Assembly (NCBI RefSeq): GCF_014697625.1
Contig: NZ_JACJSG010000029.1
Location: 38,057 to 102,056 of the forward strand
Direction: 5' to 3'
Source of the DNA: Anabaena azotica FACHB-119
GTDB lineage: Bacteria > Cyanobacteriota > Cyanobacteriia > Cyanobacteriales > Nostocaceae
DNA length: 64,000 nucleotides
Under the pieces are notes generated by a model. The model searched no databases. It was given only the letters and a program-made list of their open reading frames with translations, and was not told the DNA's origin. This document shows positions 16,550 through 24,818 of this stretch, in pieces; the stretch's first letter is position 1, and each line of letters begins with the position of its first letter. A program made the position numbers and the translations under genes.

Positions 16550-16720
16550 GTCAGCTCTTCCACAAGGGAGGGCTGCGATCAACCAAATCACCCCAAATAT
16601 AATCAATACCCCCAAGCTAATTAGCAAGTCAAACTGTACGGCCATGAGATGTTGGCAGTTTGATACTACTAATAAAGCTCAGGGCAATAAAGTAAATTCG
16701 AGAGGCAAATAAGTTTGCCT
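16550..16720 (+). promoter_or_regulatory. hairpin-rich leader of rpoA
   Basis: Three stems lie in the 266-base rpsK-rpoA spacer. CAGCTCTTCC pairs with GGAGGGCTG (16551-16575, two G-U). TCAAACTG pairs perfectly with CAGTTTGA (about 16629-16662). AGGCAAA pairs perfectly with TTTGCCT (16703-16720) around TAAG, 20 bases before the GGGAGG ribosome binding site. None has a following T-run, so they are more likely regulatory or processing structures than terminators. Confidence 0.45.
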
Positions 16721-16753
16721 GCTAGCAGCACCTTAAATAAGGGAGGCTACTCC

Positions 16754-17701
16754 GTGGCGCAGTTTCAAATTGAATGTGTAGAGTCTAATACAGAGGAAAG
16801 TCGGAATCATTACAGTAAATTTATTCTAGAACCTCTAGAGCGTGGTCAAGCAACAACAGTCGGCAATGCGTTGCGGCGAGTTTTACTGTCCAACCTAGAG
16901 GGAACAGCAGTTACAGCAGTAAGAATTGCGGGTGTTTCTCACGAGTTTGCCACAGTTCCGGGTGTACGGGAAGATGTGTTAGAAATCATTATGCGGATGA
17001 AAGAAGTCATCCTCAAGAGTTATTCTTCTCAACCCCAAATCGGCAGATTGTTAGTTAACGGCCCAGCAACAATTACAGCATCGCATTTTGATTTGCCTAG
17101 TGAAGTTGAAGTTATCGACCCTACCCAGTATGTAGCCACTATTGCTGAGGGCGGCAAACTGGAAATGGAATTTCGCATTGAGCGAGGTAAAGGGTATCGC
17201 ACAGTCGAAAGAGGAAGGGAAGAAGCCACTTCTTTAGACTTTCTGCAAATCGACTCGATATTTATGCCAGTGCGGAAAGTTAACTACAGCGTCGAAGAAG
17301 TGCGTGCAGATGGCTCGATTCCTAGAGACAGACTGTTATTAGAAGTTTGGACAAATGGTAGCATCTCTCCTCAAGAAGCACTATCATCAGCAGCTGGGAT
17401 TTTAGTAGATTTGTTCAATCCGTTGAAGGACATCTCACTAGAACCAACGGACACAAATGCCGATATTCCCGACGACCCAACTGCCCAAATTCCGATCGAA
17501 GAATTGCAGCTTTCTGTCCGCGCTTATAACTGTCTGAAGCGGGCGCAGGTCAACTCTGTGGCTGACTTGTTGGATTACACCCAAGAAGACTTGTTAGAAA
17601 TTAAAAACTTCGGTCAGAAGTCAGCAGAAGAAGTCGTTGAAGCTTTACAGCGACGTTTGGGGATTACTCTACCTCAAGAAAGAAGTGGCAAACACGGCTA
17701 A
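16754..17701 (+). CDS. rpoA: DNA-directed RNA polymerase subunit alpha
   Basis: A 315-residue alpha subunit. The N-terminal dimerisation and assembly domain (about 1-230) has the signature LEPLERGQATTVGNALRRVLLSNLEG. The C-terminal domain (about 245-305, LSVRAYNCLKRAQVNSVADLL) binds UP elements and activators. The frame is open back to 16715, but GGGAGG at 16740 is 7 bases before the GTG at 16754 and the family starts MAQFQIECVES, fixing the start. rplQ follows. Confidence 0.96.
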   Translation: MAQFQIECVESNTEESRNHYSKFILEPLERGQATTVGNALRRVLLSNLEGTAVTAVRIAGVSHEFATVPGVREDVLEIIMRMKEVILKSYSSQPQIGRLLVNGPATITASHFDLPSEVEVIDPTQYVATIAEGGKLEMEFRIERGKGYRTVERGREEATSLDFLQIDSIFMPVRKVNYSVEEVRADGSIPRDRLLLEVWTNGSISPQEALSSAAGILVDLFNPLKDISLEPTDTNADIPDDPTAQIPIEELQLSVRAYNCLKRAQVNSVADLLDYTQEDLLEIKNFGQKSAEEVVEALQRRLGITLPQERSGKHG

Positions 17702-17731
17702 TCTAAACCTTTCATAGTTCACCTTAGTATT

Positions 17732-18082
17732 ATGCGTCACCGGAATCGAGTCAAAAAACTGGGTAAACCAGCAGATCAGCGCCGCGCCCTGTTACGTGCG
17801 TTGACAACTGAACTAATCCGTCATGGTCGGATTACCACTACTTTGGTTCGAGCAAAAGTGGTGCGAAGCGAAGTAGATAGAATCATCACCTTAGCTAAAG
17901 ATGGCTCTTTATCAGCACGTCGCCAAGCTTTGGGATATATCTACGACAAACAGCTAGTTCATGCACTGTTTGAGCAAGTCCCTTCTCGGTATGGTAATCG
18001 TCAAGGCGGATACACCCGCATTCTGCATACCGTTCCTCGTCGTGGGGACAATGCGGAGATGGCGATTATTGAGTTGGTGTAG
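17732..18082 (+). CDS. rplQ: 50S ribosomal protein L17
   Basis: A 116-residue L17 (MRHRNRVKKLGKPADQRRALLRAL; VPRYGNRQGGYTRIL-like region). It lies near the tunnel exit. It is the usual last gene of the alpha operon, but the block continues co-directionally with truA 134 bases on, across a GGAGGGG-rich spacer with a CCCCTCC/GGAGGGG hairpin (about 18120-18137). Confidence 0.96.
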   Translation: MRHRNRVKKLGKPADQRRALLRALTTELIRHGRITTTLVRAKVVRSEVDRIITLAKDGSLSARRQALGYIYDKQLVHALFEQVPSRYGNRQGGYTRILHTVPRRGDNAEMAIIELV

Positions 18083-18216
18083 AGAAGGTTAGAGGAGATG
18101 AGGAAGTAACCCACCCCTAACCCCTCCCTGGAGGGGAACAGGGAGATGAGGGAGATGAGGGAGTAATTCTTACTCATAACTCAGCACTCACTACTCAGCA
18201 CTCAGCACTTAGATTT

Positions 18217-19044
18217 ATGTTAGATAGTCACCAGCCTACAGAAACTCAGAGAGTAGCCTTGGTAATACAATACCTTGGCACTCATTTTCATGGCTGGCAA
18301 AGACAAAAACATCATCGCTCAGTTCAGGAAGAAATTGAGACGGCGATCGCCAAAATTATTGGGCATCACGTTACACTACATGGTGCAGGGCGTACAGATA
18401 GCGGTGTTCATGCTGCTGCTCAAGTAGCCCATTTTGACGCAACGGGTTTAATCCCCCCCAATAAGTGGGCATCGGTGCTTAATAGCTATCTGCCCAAGGA
18501 TATATTAATCAAGGCTTCAGCAGGTGTAGATAACCGTTGGCACGCTCGCTTTAGTGCAGCTTACAGACGGTATCGCTATACAATTTATACTGAAGATTGG
18601 CCGAACTTGTTCGTTACCCCCTTCAGTTGGCATTATTATTATGCTCCTCTGGATGAAACTCTGATGCAGGCTGCCCTTCAACCGCTATTGGGAAAGCATC
18701 ACTTAGCTGCATTTCACCGTGCAGGGTCAAAGCGATCGCATTCCTGGGTAGAAGTACAAGCAGTAGAGTGCGATCGCAGTGGGCCGTTTATCCATATTGA
18801 AATTCAGGCAGATGGATTTTTATATGGCATGGTGCGACTGTTGGTAGGGATGTTAGTACAGGTAGGTTCTGGACAAAGAACTCTGGCTAACTTCACCGAA
18901 CTCTGGAAAGAACAACGCCGGGAAGAAGTAAAACACGCCGCACCGTCCCAAGGCTTATGCTTATTACGAGTCGGCTATCCAGATTTTCCCTTTACCCCTG
19001 ATGTTTGGTATGACACCATGCCAAAGTTAGTTTTTAGTCATTAG
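18217..19044 (+). CDS. truA: tRNA pseudouridine(38-40) synthase
   Basis: A 275-residue TruA, converting U38-U40 in the anticodon arm of many tRNAs to pseudouridine. The catalytic aspartate is in GAGRTDSGVHA (about residues 56-66), followed by QVAHFD; a C-terminal IQADGFLYGMVRLLVG motif is conserved. The placement between rplQ and rplM is found in many cyanobacteria and Firmicutes. STRRs follow it. Confidence 0.93.
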   Translation: MLDSHQPTETQRVALVIQYLGTHFHGWQRQKHHRSVQEEIETAIAKIIGHHVTLHGAGRTDSGVHAAAQVAHFDATGLIPPNKWASVLNSYLPKDILIKASAGVDNRWHARFSAAYRRYRYTIYTEDWPNLFVTPFSWHYYYAPLDETLMQAALQPLLGKHHLAAFHRAGSKRSHSWVEVQAVECDRSGPFIHIEIQADGFLYGMVRLLVGMLVQVGSGQRTLANFTELWKEQRREEVKHAAPSQGLCLLRVGYPDFPFTPDVWYDTMPKLVFSH

Positions 19045-19133
19045 TCAACAGTCAACAGTCAACAGTCAACAGTCATTAATCAAATACTATGGACTATAGA
19101 CTATAGACTATGGACTATGGACTATGGACTCTA
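19036..19133. repeat. two STRR families between truA and rplM
   Basis: About five copies of GTCAACA (19045-19076) are followed by about six copies of CTATGGA/CTATAGA (19087-19132). They fill nearly the whole 114-base spacer. Confidence 0.9.
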
Positions 19134-19158
19134 AAAAAATGTCAAAGGACAAATACAA

Positions 19159-19614
19159 ATGAGTAAAACTTACTTACCTCCTCAAGATACCCTTGAGCGT
19201 GATTGGTATGTAGTAGATGCTACAGACAAACGCTTGGGTCGCCTCGCCAGCGAAATTGCCATGATTTTAAGAGGCAAAAATAAGGCTCACTACACCCCAC
19301 ACCTTGATACAGGTGACTTCGTTATTGTTGTTAACGCTGAAAAAGTAGCAGTTACAGGCAAGAAACGTACCCAAAAACTCTATCGCCGTCACTCTGGTCG
19401 TCCTGGTGGGATGAAGACAGAAACCTTTGCTAAACTGCAACAGCGCTTACCAGAAAGAATTTTGGAACACGCTGTTAAAGGTATGCTACCTAAAAACAGC
19501 TTGGGTAAACAGTTGTTCACCAAACTGAAAGTTTACGCAGGTCCGACTCATCCCCACGCAGCCCAAAAACCCAAAGAACTCAACATTAATACAATCCCTG
19601 GAGCAGAAGGTTAA
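19159..19614 (+). CDS. rplM: 50S ribosomal protein L13
   Basis: A 151-residue L13, early 23S rRNA binder (WYVVDATDKRLGRLASEIAMILRGKNK; RILEHAVKGMLPKNSLG). Its stop overlaps the rpsI start by one base (TTAATGA), the standard rplM-rpsI coupling. Confidence 0.96.
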   Translation: MSKTYLPPQDTLERDWYVVDATDKRLGRLASEIAMILRGKNKAHYTPHLDTGDFVIVVNAEKVAVTGKKRTQKLYRRHSGRPGGMKTETFAKLQQRLPERILEHAVKGMLPKNSLGKQLFTKLKVYAGPTHPHAAQKPKELNINTIPGAEG

Positions 19615-20030
19615 TGACAGTAGCAGAAGCAAATAGCGGTCGCGCCGTGTACTGGGGTACAGGTCGCCGTAAGTCCGCAGTAGCAAGGGTGCGCTTGGTT
19701 CCCGGTAGTGGTCAGTTGATTGTAAATGGCAAGCCTGGAGACTTGTATTTTCAATTCAACGCTAACTATTTAGGTGTGATCAAAGCACCTTTAGAAACCC
19801 TGGGACTAGAAAACGAATACGACATTTTAGTCAAAGCAGAAGGAGGCGGTCTAACTGGACAAGCTGACTCTGTACGCTTAGGTGTTGCTCGTGCTTTATG
19901 CCAACTAGACCCCGAAAATCGCCCACCTTTGAAAACCGAAGGTTACTTAACACGTGATCCCAGGGCAAAGGAACGGAAAAAGTATGGTTTGCACAAAGCC
20001 CGGAAAGCTCCTCAATACTCCAAGCGGTAA
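19614..20030 (+). CDS. rpsI: 30S ribosomal protein S9
   Basis: A 138-residue S9 with the invariant GTGRRKSAVARVRL near the N-terminus and the basic C-terminal tail KKYGLHKARKAPQYSKR, whose last residues contact the P-site tRNA. Start coupled to rplM. A spacer of nearly 300 bases with a GGTATTGG STRR separates it from rpmE. Confidence 0.96.
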   Translation: MTVAEANSGRAVYWGTGRRKSAVARVRLVPGSGQLIVNGKPGDLYFQFNANYLGVIKAPLETLGLENEYDILVKAEGGGLTGQADSVRLGVARALCQLDPENRPPLKTEGYLTRDPRAKERKKYGLHKARKAPQYSKR

Positions 20031-20324
20031 GATATTGGGGATTGGGTATTGGGTATTGGGAAATACTTTTGTAATCAACAATAGGCTCGTTGCAAAAATA
20101 GTTGAGAAATCAAAATACATAACTTCAAAAGTGATAATTTTGCGTTCTTCTTTGCGCCTCTGCGCCTTTGCGTGAGCTGTTCAAGAGTATTTTCAGCAAC
20201 ACCAAAGTATTTATACAACAGGTCTAGTATAAAGTCGAAAATTCCTAGCCCCCAGTCCCTAATCCCTAGTACCCAACTTCAAGCAAAAAGTTATAATTTA
20301 TTTAGATTCACCACAAAAGGAACA

Positions 20325-20564
20325 ATGGCTAAACCTGATATTCATCCCAAGTGGTATCCAGACGCAAAAGTGTATTGCAACGGTCAAGTTGTAATGACTG
20401 TTGGTTCTACCAAACCAGAATTACACGTAGACGTATGGTCTGGCAACCACCCTTTTTACACTGGTACTCAGAAGATTATTGATACTGAGGGTCGCGTTGA
20501 ACGCTTCCTTCGCAAATACGGTATGTCTGGCGAACAAAACGCAGGCGGCAAAAAGAAAAAGTAG
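20325..20564 (+). CDS. rpmE: 50S ribosomal protein L31
   Basis: A 79-residue L31 (MAKPDIHPKWYPDAKVYCNG; SGNHPFYTGTQKIIDTEGRVERFLRKYG). It bridges the 50S central protuberance and the 30S head. Only one cysteine (C18) remains; the other three of the classical CxxC...CxxC zinc ribbon are replaced, so it should not bind zinc in the usual way. The frame is open from 20172, but the family start and AAAGGAAC before the ATG at 20325 decide it. Confidence 0.94.
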   Translation: MAKPDIHPKWYPDAKVYCNGQVVMTVGSTKPELHVDVWSGNHPFYTGTQKIIDTEGRVERFLRKYGMSGEQNAGGKKKK

Positions 20565-20587
20565 CGGTTTGGCTCTGCTGTTAACGA

Positions 20588-20622
20588 CGACCCTGCGTTT
20601 GCTGGGTCGATTGTCATTTTTT
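20588..20622 (+). terminator. possible terminator between rpmE and prfA
   Basis: CGACCC (20588-20593) pairs with GGGTCG (20604-20609); ATTGTCATTTTTT follows. The T-run starts 6 bases after the stem, so termination may be weak or partial. Confidence 0.35.
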
Positions 20623-20665
20623 GCCGAGCCAACTTGTTATTTTTTTAAGGAGCGTCGCATTTGTT

Positions 20666-21763
20666 ATGGCTGAAGCATACCTGCTGGAGAAATTAAGATC
20701 CGTTGAACAAACATTCAATGAATTAACTCGTCGTTTAGCTGACCCTGATACGGCTAATAATCCTGATGAGTATCAAAAAATAGCTAAGTCTCGTTCTTCT
20801 TTGGAAGAAGTGGTGGAGGCTTATGATACTTGGAAAAATGCCCAGGAGGAATTAGTCGGGGCGCGTCAGGTTCTCAAGGAAGCAAATGGTGATCCAGAGT
20901 TGCAAGAAATGGCAGCTTTGGAGGTGAAGGAATTAGAAGAAAAAATAGAATATTTAGAAACTCGCTTGAAGGTGTTGCTACTGCCCCGCGACCCCAACGA
21001 TGATAAAAACATTATGTTGGAAATTCGCGCTGGGACTGGTGGCGATGAAGCGAGTATTTGGGCTGGAGACTTACTAAGGATGTATTCTCGCTACGCTGAT
21101 ACTCAGGGTTGGCGGGTGAAGTTGGTAAGTGAGTCCCTGGGTGAAATGGGCGGCTTCAAGGAAGTGATACTGGAAATTCAAGGTGAGAGCGTTTACAGTA
21201 AGCTGAAATTTGAAGCTGGAGTTCATCGCGTGCAGCGTGTACCTGCAACGGAAGCTGGCGGACGGGTTCATACTTCGACGGCGACAGTGGCTATTATGCC
21301 AGAGGTTGATGATGTGGAAGTTCACATCGACCCGAAGGATATTGAAATGACGACAGCGCGTTCTGGCGGTGCGGGTGGACAAAACGTCAACAAGGTGGAA
21401 ACGGCGGTTGACTTGATGCACAAACCGACGGGTATACGGATTTTCTGTACGGAAGAACGTAGCCAGTTGCAAAACAAAGAACGGGCGATGCAAATTCTGC
21501 GGGCGAAGTTGTATGAGATGAAGTTGCGCGAACAACAGGAAGAAGTGACTTCGATGCGGCGATCGCAAGTTGGTACAGGGTCGCGATCGGAGAAGATTCG
21601 CACTTATAATTACAAAGATAATCGTGTGACTGACCACCGTTTGGGTCAAAACTTTTCCCTTAACCCGGCGTTGGAAGGCGATATTGAAGGAATGATTCAA
21701 TCTTGTATTTCTCAAGACCAGCAGGAACGTCTGGCTGAGTTAGCCGCTTCTGGTGCTGGTTAA
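20666..21763 (+). CDS. prfA: peptide chain release factor 1
   Basis: A 365-residue RF1, which reads UAA and UAG and triggers peptide release. The GGQ motif in SGGAGGQNVNKVETAV (about residue 233) carries the methylatable glutamine; the PAT codon-reading tripeptide is in VPATEAGGR. An ATG at 20621 is in frame, but the family begins MAEAYLLEKLRSVEQ at 20666, after AAGGAG at 20647. Last gene of the block; a good terminator follows. Confidence 0.95.
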   Translation: MAEAYLLEKLRSVEQTFNELTRRLADPDTANNPDEYQKIAKSRSSLEEVVEAYDTWKNAQEELVGARQVLKEANGDPELQEMAALEVKELEEKIEYLETRLKVLLLPRDPNDDKNIMLEIRAGTGGDEASIWAGDLLRMYSRYADTQGWRVKLVSESLGEMGGFKEVILEIQGESVYSKLKFEAGVHRVQRVPATEAGGRVHTSTATVAIMPEVDDVEVHIDPKDIEMTTARSGGAGGQNVNKVETAVDLMHKPTGIRIFCTEERSQLQNKERAMQILRAKLYEMKLREQQEEVTSMRRSQVGTGSRSEKIRTYNYKDNRVTDHRLGQNFSLNPALEGDIEGMIQSCISQDQQERLAELAASGAG

Positions 21764-21790
21764 TTGTTAGTTGAATAGATTATATTTTAG

Positions 21791-21817
21791 CCGTCTGTGA
21801 GGAACAGGCGGTTTTTT
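21791..21817 (+). terminator. intrinsic terminator after prfA
   Basis: CCGTCTGT pairs with ACAGGCGG (8 bp, one G-U) around GAGGA, followed directly by TTTTTT. It closes the 18-kb co-directional ribosomal block. Confidence 0.85.
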
Positions 21818-21892
21818 GTCTCACGCATACCTCAACACTTGCGATTGAGAGAGCGATCGCACATAAACTAAATTCAAGTCATCAATATTTAA

Positions 21893-22127
21893 TTATTGTT
21901 GTTGGCTTAACCAAACTTCTAAATCCGCCATTGTAGAAAAATCTAATAATGCTTCTCCTAACGCTTCTAACTGCCCAATAGATAATTTTTGAACTTGTTC
22001 GACTACAGATAAATCTAAATTTCCCAGTCGTCGATTTAACAACCGCAGAATTAGCTGTTGTTCTCCTTGCTGTAACCCTTGCTGTAAACCCTCTTTTGAC
22101 ACTCCTCGCTCTAAAGAGACGTTCGCG
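21893..22127 (-). pseudogene. detached 3' end of an Rpn-like gene
   Basis: A frame of about 69 codons (GTG start possible at 22102) encodes a Q/G-rich linker (GLQQGLQQGEQQ) and a C-terminal RLLNRRLGNLDLSVVEQVQKLS segment of the DUF4351 type that normally ends cyanobacterial Rpn-like proteins. It is in a different frame from the gene at 22128-22859, which stops 26 bases upstream. The junction contains CGCGAACGTCTC, resembling the GCGTTCGCGTAGCGTCTC dispersed repeat, so a repeat insertion or footprint probably split one gene. Confidence 0.65.
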
Positions 22128-22859
22128 TTAGTGTTCTCTGTCTTGTTGATACAGTGGTGCTAATCTCATCACTAACTCCCGATCCTCTGCTGGTGTATTT
22201 TGATTAATTCGCAAGTTTTGTTGCAGGTTATAAAGTAATTCTAACGTGACTCTCAAAAATGGATTATTTGCTGGCAGTGCAGTTAATTCATCAATTGCTT
22301 GACGTTGTACCTTACCACGTCCTAATATTCTCAGCCACAGTGTTTCGTGAGTGCATGGTAACTGATGAATTACTACTATGGCTGTGCGGTAGTGTTTCGG
22401 TGTAAAGTATACTCCTGTTCCCCAATCTGATTTTTCAGTTGCACCAAATCCGCAGATGAGATTTTTTGATGCTGTGGGTGTGAGTATCCACAGTTGGGGA
22501 ATCTCGGAGTTTGGTATTTTCATCTGATTGCGCTTTGCTTCTCGCTGCATTGCACTTTTTATTGATGATAATTTTGATATGCAATCGTTGATTTCTTCTG
22601 CGGATGCTGGGTTACGGAAGGGTTCAAATATGGCGGTTGTTGTCGCCATTTTTCCTAATAAGCCTAATGTGGCTATGTTGGCTGTTTGTGTGGGAATTGG
22701 TGTGAATAATACATCGATTTCTCGCACGTCGGTTGCGACTCGGCTTGCTGCTTGCACGCTTCCGAATGTTTTTAGTAGTTCTTCTAGGTAGTCTTTGGCA
22801 AATTGATCATGGATGAATCTTGTCATTTCTTTGGCTTTGTCCAGAAGATTCTCTGCCAT
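22128..22859 (-). CDS. Rpn-like PD-(D/E)XK family protein, C-terminally truncated
   Basis: A 243-residue protein. The N-terminal half (DQFAKDYLEELLKTFGSVQAASRV; DVREIDVLF) has the layout of cyanobacterial Rpn-like, transposase-associated nuclease proteins, with acidic residues in the REIDVLF segment that could be the nuclease D. It ends LYQQDREH and lacks the Q-rich/DUF4351 tail, found out of frame just downstream. Rpn proteins in E. coli promote RecA-independent recombination; the activity of this divergent member is unknown. Whether the shortened protein is functional cannot be told. Confidence 0.6.
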   Translation of the reverse strand: MAENLLDKAKEMTRFIHDQFAKDYLEELLKTFGSVQAASRVATDVREIDVLFTPIPTQTANIATLGLLGKMATTTAIFEPFRNPASAEEINDCISKLSSIKSAMQREAKRNQMKIPNSEIPQLWILTPTASKNLICGFGATEKSDWGTGVYFTPKHYRTAIVVIHQLPCTHETLWLRILGRGKVQRQAIDELTALPANNPFLRVTLELLYNLQQNLRINQNTPAEDRELVMRLAPLYQQDREH

Positions 22860-23049
22860 TTTACCAAAGCGATCGCACCAAAAACTCCGCTTACTTCCAA
22901 AGAGCGATCGCCCTCAGTTATAGTTACAATTTTGAGGGCGAGTTTCTAACATTTCATTATGGAATTTTTTGCCGCATTCTGATTTTGATATTGTGAATTA
23001 GCAAAACCTTTATTATCCAAATACAGCAATTTCGCTATTCGTGAAATAC

Positions 23050-23079
23050 TGTAGAGACGTTACATGTAACGTCTCTACA
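23050..23079. repeat. 30-bp perfect palindrome
   Basis: TGTAGAGACGTTACA is followed by its exact reverse complement with no spacer. GTAGAGACGTT-type palindromes are dispersed repeats in Nostoc genomes. Confidence 0.9.
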
Positions 23080-23158
23080 TGGTTTTGGGTTTTACGCTTG
23101 TACCTGATTTACCCAAAATATGCTGTAATAGCCCATGCTGGGAGGGAATGAGACTCGA

Positions 23159-23219
23159 TAGGGGCGGGTTCACCGGGAGCATCGTTAATTCTTGATGATA
23201 TTTGATTAACCCACCCCTA
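23159..23219. repeat. small inverted-repeat element
   Basis: TAGGGGCGGGTT at the left end and AACCCACCCCTA at the right end are inverted copies with one mismatch around a 37-base core. Looks like a tiny MITE or dispersed hairpin repeat. Confidence 0.6.
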
Positions 23220-23345
23220 CAAATGTCTATCCAATTACAAGATTTTAATTCACATTAGACGTGAATTGTGAAATTTAGCTTACCACTGGCGACTCAGTAT
23301 AAATGGCTTTAAAATGGTGTGCATCAAATTTTGATAGGTGCAACT

Positions 23346-23834
23346 ATGTCACTACGAAATGAGCCTTTAGATTGGCAGGTTAATTCTGATGAAGCTTATG
23401 TTCCTGTTTACCATAAGGGCGATTTAGTCGGCTTTTTTAAAGAAGAATACATTAACGAGATCATTAATTATTTGAATGAAGATGATGTGTTGAAGAAAGC
23501 TCTAAAATTAGCTTGCTTGGACTTCTTACAAAAAACTGGTGGTGATACGAGTAAGGTTAATTCTTTAATTAAGAAATATATCAAACTGAGTGAACGTCCT
23601 AAGTATGGAAGTAGAGCGATCGCTCTTCTACTGCGTGAGCGACAACAAGAACTTGACTTAAACGATGCAGAGTTTACAAAATTCTGCGATACCTTCAAAG
23701 TATCACCAACGGAATTGCATAGTATTTATGTTGGTGAACCAGTAGATGATAGTTTATTATTACCCCTTACACGCATTTTAGGAATTACAAAGGAGCGCTT
23801 GCTAGAAGTAAGGGATGGTGCTAAAGATGTATAA
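23346..23834 (+). CDS. hypothetical protein with possible C-terminal HTH
   Basis: A 162-residue protein (MSLRNEPLDWQVNSDEAYVPVYHKGDLVGFF). I do not recognise the N-terminal half. Residues about 95-155 (AIALLLRERQQELDLNDAEFTKFCDTFKVSPTELHSIYVGE) resemble an Xre-like helix-turn-helix layout followed by a second LTRILGITKERLLEV helix pair, so a regulatory DNA-binding role is possible. The start at 23346 was preferred to an in-frame ATG at 23319; neither has a clear Shine-Dalgarno. The Rpn-like gene starts 27 bases after its stop, so the two are probably co-transcribed. Confidence 0.6.
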   Translation: MSLRNEPLDWQVNSDEAYVPVYHKGDLVGFFKEEYINEIINYLNEDDVLKKALKLACLDFLQKTGGDTSKVNSLIKKYIKLSERPKYGSRAIALLLRERQQELDLNDAEFTKFCDTFKVSPTELHSIYVGEPVDDSLLLPLTRILGITKERLLEVRDGAKDV

Positions 23835-23861
23835 TTAACAGTTAAATATTTATCCATTACA

Positions 23862-24695
23862 GTGAAAACAGACAGTATTTTTTATCGCCTATTTCAAGAA
23901 TTTCCTGATATTTTCTTTGAGCTAATTGGCGATTCTCCTTCTTTAGCCAGCATCTACCAATTCTCCTCCGTTGAAGTCAAACAAACCTCATTCAGAATTG
24001 ATGGTGTGTTTGTGCCTACAGTTGATGAGGAACAGCCAATTTATTTTGTGGAAGTGCAGTTTCAAGCCGATGAAAGAATCTACTCACGGCTGTTTGCTGA
24101 GGTTTGCTTATACCTGCGCCAAAATGAACCTAGAAATGATTGGGGTGCAGTCATTTTATATCCAAGCAGAAGTATAGACACAGGAGATATTAAACATTAT
24201 CGAGAGTTTTTTGTTAGTGAGCGAGTCAGGCGAATTTATCTGGATGAATTAACAGTTGCGACTTCTTTACCAATTAGTCTGGCTACTGTCAAATTGATAG
24301 TAACCTCTGAAGATACAGCCATTGTAGAAGCCAGGGAGTTGATAGCCAGAACAAAATCAGAAATCAATTCAGCAGCGAAACAACAAGAGTTATTACAATT
24401 AATAGAGACTATCCTGTTGTACAAACTACCTACAATTACTAGGGAGGAATTAGAAGCAATGTTTACTCTTAGTGAACTAAGGAATACCAGATATTTTCAA
24501 GATGTTTTTCAAGAAGGCGTGGAACAAGGGATACAGCAAGGAGAGAGAATAGGCAAGTTAAAAGCAGTACCAGCAATGTTGTCAACAGGTTTGACGATAG
24601 AACAAGTAGCACAAGCTTTGGATTTAACTGTTGAGGATGTACAACAAGCTGCACAACCGCAGTCGCCTAACTCCGAAAGTGGAGATTCAGCTTGA
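23862..24695 (+). CDS. Rpn family nuclease-like protein (DUF2887)
   Basis: A 277-residue protein with GTG start (MKTDSIFYRLFQEFPDIFFELIG). The N-terminal 130 residues are the DUF2887 domain: SFRIDGVFVPT with a candidate metal-binding D, then IYFVEVQFQAD matching the ExQ/ExK core of the PD-(D/E)XK fold, with Q in place of the usual lysine as in many Rpn/Uma2 relatives. A helical, Q/E-rich middle (EEGVEQGIQQGERIGK) and a C-terminal LTIEQVAQALDLTVEDVQQAA helix-turn unit complete it. This is the one apparently intact member among four Rpn-type loci here. Function uncertain. Confidence 0.75.
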   Translation: MKTDSIFYRLFQEFPDIFFELIGDSPSLASIYQFSSVEVKQTSFRIDGVFVPTVDEEQPIYFVEVQFQADERIYSRLFAEVCLYLRQNEPRNDWGAVILYPSRSIDTGDIKHYREFFVSERVRRIYLDELTVATSLPISLATVKLIVTSEDTAIVEARELIARTKSEINSAAKQQELLQLIETILLYKLPTITREELEAMFTLSELRNTRYFQDVFQEGVEQGIQQGERIGKLKAVPAMLSTGLTIEQVAQALDLTVEDVQQAAQPQSPNSESGDSA

Positions 24696-24818
24696 TAACT
24701 TTTGCCTTCTGTGCAACAAGAGTTTCTTAAGACAACTTATTGGTTAATTTTTGTTAATATTGGCAGTGTTGGTACTTCGTCCGCAACCCTCTATTAATTT
24801 CTACCTGAGAGAAACTCG

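Larger units (their letters stand above)
22860..23345. other. gene-free spacer with palindromes
   Basis: Contains two HIP1-like GCGATCGC sites, a 30-bp perfect palindrome (23050-23079) and an inverted-repeat element (23159-23219). No coding region seen. Confidence 0.7.
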
